Program-made: the position numbers and the translations under genes
Shown: positions 49,818 through 54,128 of the stretch, piece by piece
How positions within the stretch are numbered: the stretch's first letter is position 1
Layout: each line of letters begins with the position of its first letter
The notes under the pieces: model-generated
Told to the model about the DNA's origin: nothing
What the model saw: the letters and a program-made list of their open reading frames with translations, nothing else
The model's database searches: none
Source of the DNA: Pseudonocardia sp. SCN 73-27
GTDB lineage: Bacteria; Actinomycetota; Actinomycetes; Mycobacteriales; Pseudonocardiaceae
Assembly: GCA_001725415.1 (NCBI GenBank)
Contig: MEGH01000028.1
Location: 1 to 54,128, forward strand
DNA length: 54,128 nt
Direction of reading: 5' to 3'

Positions 49818-50434
49818 TCGGTGCGTTCCCGGCCGAGGGTGCGCAGCAGGTCCTCGTGGAACTCGAACCACACGTTGTGGACCGAGTCGAGCGTCGGCGA
49901 CGACACGTACTCGTGCTCGCCCCGGTCGATCCGGTCGACGGCGGCCGCGAAGCGCGCGGGGTAGGTGCCGAACCGCGCGTCGTGCCCCGCCAGTGCCTCG
50001 AGCAGCGGGCCGAGCCGGGCGATCAGCTTGTCCAGCCGTGCGATGACCTTGTCGTCGTACTCGGAGTCGGAGTGGTCGTTGGCGACCTTGCGGCCCCCGA
50101 CGTCGATCTGCTGCCACGACGACATCGTCGTCAGGAACTGGGAGTTGACGGTCTCGAAACGGTCGACGAGCCCGCCGATCTCCGCGTCCTCGCGTACCGC
50201 GGCGTACCGGACGCCGGCGGCCGTGGCGAGTGCGGGTTCGGCACCGTCGGTCGGCAGCGCCGCGCCCCCGGCGACGACGACCAGGCCCTGTGCGGCGAGC
50301 CGGTCGAACGTGGCCTCGACGTCGGCCTGCGCGACCCCGCAGGCCGCGGCGACGACCTGCGCGGTGGCCATCTTCTTCAGTGCGACGACGTTGAGGACGT
50401 CGTAGTCGGTCTTGTCGGACACGGTCGCGCTCAT
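49814..50434 (-). CDS. 206-aa protein of the dikinase-like operon, winged-helix-like N-terminus
   Basis: 206 aa. Residues 8-55 look like a small winged helix (YDVLNVVALKKMATAQVVAA, then VEATFDRLAAQGLVVV); the rest is helical with KVIARLDKLIARLGPLLEAL and a conserved-looking end, YVSSPTLDSVHNVWFEFHED. I do not recognise the family. The gene is coupled to the dikinase-like gene by overlap, so the product is probably a small subunit or regulator of the phosphoryl-transfer complex, comparable in position only to the third subunit of phenylphosphate synthase. Confidence 0.7.
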   Translation of the reverse strand: MSATVSDKTDYDVLNVVALKKMATAQVVAAACGVAQADVEATFDRLAAQGLVVVAGGAALPTDGAEPALATAAGVRYAAVREDAEIGGLVDRFETVNSQFLTTMSSWQQIDVGGRKVANDHSDSEYDDKVIARLDKLIARLGPLLEALAGHDARFGTYPARFAAAVDRIDRGEHEYVSSPTLDSVHNVWFEFHEDLLRTLGRERTE

Positions 50435-50521
50435 GGATGCCCTCTCACAGCAGGACGGGCGGCGCGGCGGGGGGATGAACATCCGCCAGGTCTATCCGCC
50501 GCGCCGCCCGTCGGGAACGGA

Positions 50522-51955
50522 CTACAGCCAGCGGCCCTTGGAGTTGCGCAGGCTCGCGCCGTCCGGGAAGGGCAGGTAGCCGGCGCCCGAGAAGATCTTG
50601 GAAGGCACCGTCTCCTGGGCGAAGCCGCGCTTGGTGATGTCGTAGTAGTAGTTCGCGACGCGCTGGTCGATCTCCCACAGGTCGTAGTCGCGGCAGGCCT
50701 TGTCGTAGGTCCCGGCCAGCCGCAGGTGCGGGAGGATCATGTCGATGTAGTAGACGTACTGGCCGTTCCAGATGAGGTCGCGACGGCACATCTTCGACGT
50801 CTTCGTGTAGAGCTTCAGCGTCGCCTGCTGGACGCGGCCGAGGTGGTCGCCGAGGTTGTCGATCTTGATCGGGTACACCTCGCCCATCGGGGTGTTCCAC
50901 TTCTCGCGGGCGAACACCGCGCCCCCGACGATGGCCTCGATGTAGTTCTTGGGCCGGGTGAACGTCGTGGAGATGTCGTTGACCCGGATCTCGTCCAGGG
51001 CCATCTTCTCCGGGTCGATCTCCAGGGCGAGGGTGTAGCAGTGCGGCAGGCCCGCGTCCTCGCAGACGTCGCTCCAGTGGAAGACCTCCTCGTTGACGAA
51101 GAGGTCGCGCAGGATCAGCAGGTTGCCGTTGGCCAGCTCGTAGGGCCCGGTGTCACCGAGGCCGAGACGGCAGTCGTAGTGGTCGAGGAACGACAGCAGC
51201 TCGGCGGCGGCGTTGAACTGGGTGAACGCCGAGTGCTTCGCGCTACCGTGCTCGATCGGCTCGAGCTGCCCGACGAGCTGGTCGAGGAAGTCCTGCTCGT
51301 GGATGCGGCAGCGGTAGCGGTCCTGCGAGTTGAGGATGTAGCCGTCCTGGCGCTTGCCCCACAGCACACGCTGCATGAACTTGAGGATCTCGTTGGACTC
51401 GCCGACGTAGTCGCCCGGTCCGATCGCCTCCAGGGCGAGCAGGCCGCAGCGGCCCATGCCGAAGCCGACGGCGCCGATGCACCAGTCGTGCACCGCGTTG
51501 ACCTTCGTGCCGATCTCACGACGCGCGGTCGCGCCGATGTCCATGATCCCCTGGCCGCCGCCGACCTCCTCGGTGGTCATGCGCAGGATCTCGGGCCACC
51601 GGTAGAACTCGTGCATGAAGGCCAGGATCTCGTACTCCTGGCGGGGGATCATGCCGCTGACGCCCTCGGTGGCGCGCATGACGAGCACGTCCCAGATGTT
51701 CCAGGCGAGGTAGTTGTTGAGGTCGTTGAGCTCGTCGATGGTGAACTCGTCGCGCAGCACGTCGTCCTTGGACACCTTCTCCAGGACCTTGCTCTTGGCG
51801 CGCGACTTCATCATCTTGTCGCCCTTGATCCCGTCGGTGACGGGCTCCATGCCGACGAAGTTGCCGGTGTAGGTGAGCGACTGGAACCGGATGCCGTCGT
51901 CGCCCTCCTCGTACCGCTGCTTGTAGCTCGCCCGCTTGCCCTCGGTGGTCGTCAT
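50522..51955 (-). CDS. 477-aa protein of unrecognised family, putative acceptor subunit of the dikinase-like system
   Basis: 477 aa, soluble, unusually rich in aromatic and charged residues for this genome (YKQRYEEGDDG, MHEFYRWPEILRM, VNEEVFHWSDVCEDAGL, MILPHLRLAGTYDKACRDYD, YYYDITKRGF). No P-loop, swivel His motif, Rossmann fingerprint or signal peptide was found. Conserved-looking His/Asp/Glu/Cys clusters (HDWCIGAVGFGMGRCGLLAL, CRIHEQDFLDQL) could form an active site. ATG 51955 follows GAGGGAGGGG. It lies between the swivel protein and the 206-aa gene; 14 bases separate it from the swivel gene. Substrate binding and phosphoryl acceptance is my inference. Confidence 0.75.
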   Translation of the reverse strand: MTTTEGKRASYKQRYEEGDDGIRFQSLTYTGNFVGMEPVTDGIKGDKMMKSRAKSKVLEKVSKDDVLRDEFTIDELNDLNNYLAWNIWDVLVMRATEGVSGMIPRQEYEILAFMHEFYRWPEILRMTTEEVGGGQGIMDIGATARREIGTKVNAVHDWCIGAVGFGMGRCGLLALEAIGPGDYVGESNEILKFMQRVLWGKRQDGYILNSQDRYRCRIHEQDFLDQLVGQLEPIEHGSAKHSAFTQFNAAAELLSFLDHYDCRLGLGDTGPYELANGNLLILRDLFVNEEVFHWSDVCEDAGLPHCYTLALEIDPEKMALDEIRVNDISTTFTRPKNYIEAIVGGAVFAREKWNTPMGEVYPIKIDNLGDHLGRVQQATLKLYTKTSKMCRRDLIWNGQYVYYIDMILPHLRLAGTYDKACRDYDLWEIDQRVANYYYDITKRGFAQETVPSKIFSGAGYLPFPDGASLRNSKGRWL

Positions 51956-51969
51956 CGTCTGCCCCTCCC

Positions 51970-52389
51970 TCAGTCGTTCGCCACGACGCGGCCGACCTCG
52001 TGGTCGGTACAGTCCAGCCGTACGTTGCGCCCGTCGAGGGCCTTCGCGATCTCGTCGAAGTGCGACGGGTCGGTGTTGCCGACGACGTAGCGCGAGTCGC
52101 TGGAGGTCAGGTACGCGGTCATCACGCACGGGGTCTGGAACTCGCGGGACAGGATGCCCAGGTGGGATTCCGGGGCCCCGGACATCGTGATGACGCCGAT
52201 GGCGCCCATGCTCAGGGCCGGCGCGAGGAACGTCGTGGTGCCGCCCTGGACCAGCAGGATGTGCTCGGCGAGCTTCCCCGACTGGATCAGGCTGATGACG
52301 TCGGCCGGGGACTCCAGGTACTTCACCGTTCCGCTGGGGGATTTTCCGGTGTCGAAGACGTTGTAGCCCTCGGCCAGCACGTCGGCCAT
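51970..52389 (-). CDS. Free-standing PEP-utiliser mobile (phosphohistidine swivel) domain protein
   Basis: 139 aa. The family's mobile-domain core GAIGVITMSGAPESHLGILSR, followed by EFQTPCVMT, places a His where PEP synthases and PPDK carry the phosphorylated His (usually GGxTSHAAIVAR). In PEP synthase this domain is fused between ATP-grasp and PEP-binding parts; here it is a separate protein, as in split systems such as phenylphosphate synthase. First gene of the four-gene leftward operon, with AAGGAGG before the start and paired inverted repeats upstream. Confidence 0.85.
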   Translation of the reverse strand: MADVLAEGYNVFDTGKSPSGTVKYLESPADVISLIQSGKLAEHILLVQGGTTTFLAPALSMGAIGVITMSGAPESHLGILSREFQTPCVMTAYLTSSDSRYVVGNTDPSHFDEIAKALDGRNVRLDCTDHEVGRVVAND

Positions 52390-52513
52390 GGATGTTCCTC
52401 CTTGAACTGGTGGGTCGCCCCGGCAATGCCGCCCGCAGGTGAGCGTGCGGGGCCGCGCCTGTGGCCACGCGGGGAGTTGCCTCCGTCACAGTGCCGTGGA
52501 TCACCAGCGTCGC

Positions 52514-52566
52514 CGATGGACCGCGCGGATAGAACTGTCCGAGGGCGTTGTCCGGCCCGGATAGCG
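52514..52566 (-). promoter_or_regulatory. Paired inverted repeats upstream of the dikinase-like operon
   Basis: Site 1 at 52546-52566: CGTTGTCC-N5-GGATAGCG (near-ideal). Site 2 at 52514-52534, offset by 32 bp, keeps mainly the right half (GGATAG). The same arrangement occurs before the solo BMC-H gene and the BMC operon. Site 1 is 157 bases upstream of the swivel-protein start. Confidence 0.68.
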
Positions 52567-52681
52567 GAACGTCGCGGCCCGACCGCAGGTGGCGACGGGC
52601 GCGCGTCGCCCACCGACCACGGCGGGACGACCCGGACGGACCCGCACCCGAGGCACAGGTCCGCCCGCACAGCAGCGCCGA

Positions 52682-52700
52682 GCCCGACGTGGTGTCGGGC
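52682..52700 (-). terminator. Hairpin downstream of adoK
   Basis: GCCCGAC-GTGGT-GTCGGGC, a perfect 7-bp stem beginning 18 bases after the adenosine kinase stop codon on the minus strand. Confidence 0.6.
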
Positions 52701-52718
52701 CCGGCGGGGGATCGTGCG

Positions 52719-53714
52719 TTACGGGGCCAGGGCGGCCGTCAGGACGGGTTCGATCTCGTCGGCGGCTTCGGCGCCGTGGGCGTCGCGCAGGCGGGCCAGG
52801 TCCTGCACCGGTGAGAGGGTCCACTCCTGGGCGCCGTCGGTCTCCAGCACCAGTGTCGCGATCAGGGTGCCGAGCTGCGCGGCCCGCTCGACCGGGAGCC
52901 CGCCGTCGACACCGGCGAGGAACCCGGCGCGGAAGCCGTCGCCGACCCCGGTGGGGTCCTTGATCGTCCGGGCGGGAACGACGGGCAGGGACAGGTCGGT
53001 CCCGTCGCTGCCGACGAGCCGGACCCCCTTGTCGGACAGCGTCGTGACGCGCAGGCCGACGCGGGAGGTGATCTCGTCGGCGTCCCAGCCGGTCTTGCGG
53101 GTGAGCAGCTCCCACTCGTACTCGTTGCTGAACAGGTACCGCGCGCCGTCGACGAGCGAGCGGCACTGGTCGCCGTCCAGGCGGGGGAGCTGTTGGGAGG
53201 GGTCGGCGGCGAACGCCAGTCCCAGGGCCCGGGCCTCTTCGGTCTCGGCGACCATCGCGTCGGGGTCGCTGGCCCCGACGAGCAGCAGCTCGATGCCGTA
53301 GCGGTCGACGATCGGGGTCAGCGCGATGTTCTTCGCCTCGGTCATCGCGCCGGGGTAGAAGGACGCGAGCTGGCACTGGTCGTCGTCGGTGGTGCAGGTG
53401 AAACGGGGGGTGTTCGCCGAGTCGACGACGAGCACCGCCCCGGTCTCGACGCCGTGCCGGTCGAGCCAGGAGCGGAAGTCGTCGAAGTCGGAGCCGACCG
53501 CCCCGACCAGTACCGGGCGCTGGCCGAGCACCCCCATCCCGAACGCGATGTTCGCGCCGACGCCGCCGCGGTGCACGACCAGGTCGTCGACGAGGAAGCT
53601 CAGCGAGATCCGGTCGAGCCGCTCGGCGACGAGCTGGTCGGCGAAGCGGCCGGGGAAGTGCATGAGGTGGTCGGTCGCGATGGAACCGGCGACGGCGGTC
53701 GTCCCGACAGGCAT
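52719..53714 (-). CDS. adoK: Adenosine kinase (PfkB/ribokinase family, mycobacterial AdoK type)
   Basis: 331 aa. Near-continuous similarity to mycobacterial AdoK as I remember it: GSIATDHLMHFPGRFADQLV, LSFLVDDLVVHRGGVGANIAF, PRFTCTTD and ASFYPGAM, LAFAADPSQQL, and the PfkB signature DPTGVGDGFRAGFLAG with the catalytic Asp. It phosphorylates adenosine to AMP with ATP, salvaging the adenosine released from S-adenosylhomocysteine. Its stop-side hairpin separates it from the dikinase-like operon. Its start touches the metK stop, fitting a SAM-cycle operon. Confidence 0.92.
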   Translation of the reverse strand: MPVGTTAVAGSIATDHLMHFPGRFADQLVAERLDRISLSFLVDDLVVHRGGVGANIAFGMGVLGQRPVLVGAVGSDFDDFRSWLDRHGVETGAVLVVDSANTPRFTCTTDDDQCQLASFYPGAMTEAKNIALTPIVDRYGIELLLVGASDPDAMVAETEEARALGLAFAADPSQQLPRLDGDQCRSLVDGARYLFSNEYEWELLTRKTGWDADEITSRVGLRVTTLSDKGVRLVGSDGTDLSLPVVPARTIKDPTGVGDGFRAGFLAGVDGGLPVERAAQLGTLIATLVLETDGAQEWTLSPVQDLARLRDAHGAEAADEIEPVLTAALAP

Positions 53715-54128
53715 CAGGCTGTGGCGGGAGCGGCGTCGGCGGACAGGCCTGCGGCCTGGCGCAGGGCGTCGGCACGGTCGGTGCGCTCCCAGGGCAGGTC
53801 GACGTCGGTGCGCCCGAAGTGCCCGTAGGCCGAGGTGGGGGAGTAGATGGGGGCGTGCAGGCCCAGGTAGTCGCGGAACGCGGCGGGGCGCAGGTCGAAG
53901 TGCTCGGCGACGAGCTTCTCGATGTTGGTCCGCGAGACGCGCTCGGTGCCGAAGGTGTCGACGAGCACGGACACCGGCCGGGCCACGCCGATCGCGTAGG
54001 CGACCTGGACCTCGGCGCGCTGCGCGAGCCCGGCGGCCACGATGTTCTTCGCGACGTAGCGGGCGGCGTAGGCGGCGGAGCGGTCGACCTTCGACGGGTC
54101 CTTGCCGGAGAAGGCGCCGCCGCCGTGG
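53714..54128 (-). CDS. metK: S-adenosylmethionine synthetase, C-terminal part (partial)
   Basis: About 137 C-terminal residues; the 5' part lies beyond the window. Starts in [20 protein letters not shown], the invariant MetK C-terminal motif, then [27 protein letters not shown] and a terminal [13 protein letters not shown]. MetK joins ATP and methionine to form SAM. Adjacent adoK closes the methyl cycle by salvaging adenosine. Confidence 0.97.
   Translation of the reverse strand, partial: HGGGAFSGKDPSKVDRSAAYAARYVAKNIVAAGLAQRAEVQVAYAIGVARPVSVLVDTFGTERVSRTNIEKLVAEHFDLRPAAFRDYLGLHAPIYSPTSAYGHFGRTDVDLPWERTDRADALRQAAGLSADAAPATA

Larger units (their letters stand above)
52390..52718. other. 329-base gap: promoter of the dikinase-like operon and 3' end of adoK
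   Basis: No gene seen. It holds the paired repeats at 52514-52566 and a terminator hairpin at 52682-52700. The remainder is GC-rich sequence without a motif I recognise. Confidence 0.6.

Noticed and set aside
47202-52090. Very long plus-strand open frames opposite the dikinase-like operon
   Set aside because: Antisense shadows typical of high-GC DNA; the minus-strand genes have clear motifs and ribosome binding sites.
1-54128. Prophage, IS element, CRISPR or RNA genes
   Set aside because: No transposase, integrase, phage structural gene, spaced repeat array or tRNA/rRNA-like sequence was recognised by eye.

Overview
The window is 54 kb of very GC-rich DNA with G/C-biased third codon positions, frequent GTG starts and ATGA/GTGA gene overlaps. 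A mycothiol-dependent-isomerase-type protein, Ku, an actinobacterial-type adenosine kinase, DUF1707/DUF998 proteins and an AcoR-like regulator without a sigma-54 loop all point to an actinomycete. Pseudonocardiaceae is my best guess, by impression only. No rRNA, tRNA, CRISPR array, insertion sequence or prophage gene was seen.

Positions 1-16.4 kb are a mixed accessory/housekeeping stretch: a truncated upstream gene, membrane and lipoprotein genes, a GMC oxidoreductase operon with a fumarylacetoacetase-family gene, alpha/beta hydrolases, an MFS transporter, a serine-hydrolase-fold lipoprotein whose SxxK motif is lost, a MarR gene, a DyP peroxidase ending in an encapsulin-cargo-like peptide, and ku. 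A 64-bp near copy of the 3' part of the DyP gene lies 2 kb away.

Positions 16.8-32.2 kb are a catabolic regulon: two paralogous TetR regulators, crotonases, a complete branched-chain-amino-acid-type ABC transporter, an MDR dehydrogenase, an MmgE/PrpD protein, two MaoC-like proteins, an acyl-CoA ligase and a Baeyer-Villiger monooxygenase with an N-terminal extension like 4-hydroxyacetophenone monooxygenase. The same palindrome, CGACCGAC-N2-GTCGGTCG, sits in front of all five transcription units, including the FAH/GMC operon at 5.4 kb. Together they suggest uptake of a carboxylated or ketonic compound, CoA activation, beta-oxidation-like steps and Baeyer-Villiger cleavage.

Positions 32.8-52.4 kb are the most interesting part: a bacterial microcompartment (BMC) locus with two BMC-H proteins, one BMC-T, one BMC-P, a CoA-acylating aldehyde dehydrogenase, an EutJ-like ATPase, a lactate/malate-type dehydrogenase with a BMC-style N-terminal extension, zinc alcohol dehydrogenases, a PucR regulator and a GAF/AAA/Fis regulator. 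No B12 diol dehydratase, ethanolamine lyase, glycyl-radical enzyme or RMM-type aminotransferase is encoded here. Beside it lies a four-gene operon with a pyruvate-phosphate-dikinase-like protein (ATP-grasp and phosphohistidine domain intact, PEP/pyruvate site degenerate), a 206-aa protein, a 477-aa protein of a family I do not recognise and a free-standing phosphohistidine swivel domain. The upstream regions of the solo BMC-H gene, the BMC operon and the dikinase-like operon all carry CGTTRTCC-N5-GGAYARCG, each with a second full or partial copy exactly 32 bp away. I infer one regulon in which a dikinase-like substrate-phosphorylating system (an analogy to phenylphosphate synthase) feeds an aldehyde-processing BMC.

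The window ends in core metabolism with adenosine kinase and the 3' part of metK on the minus strand.
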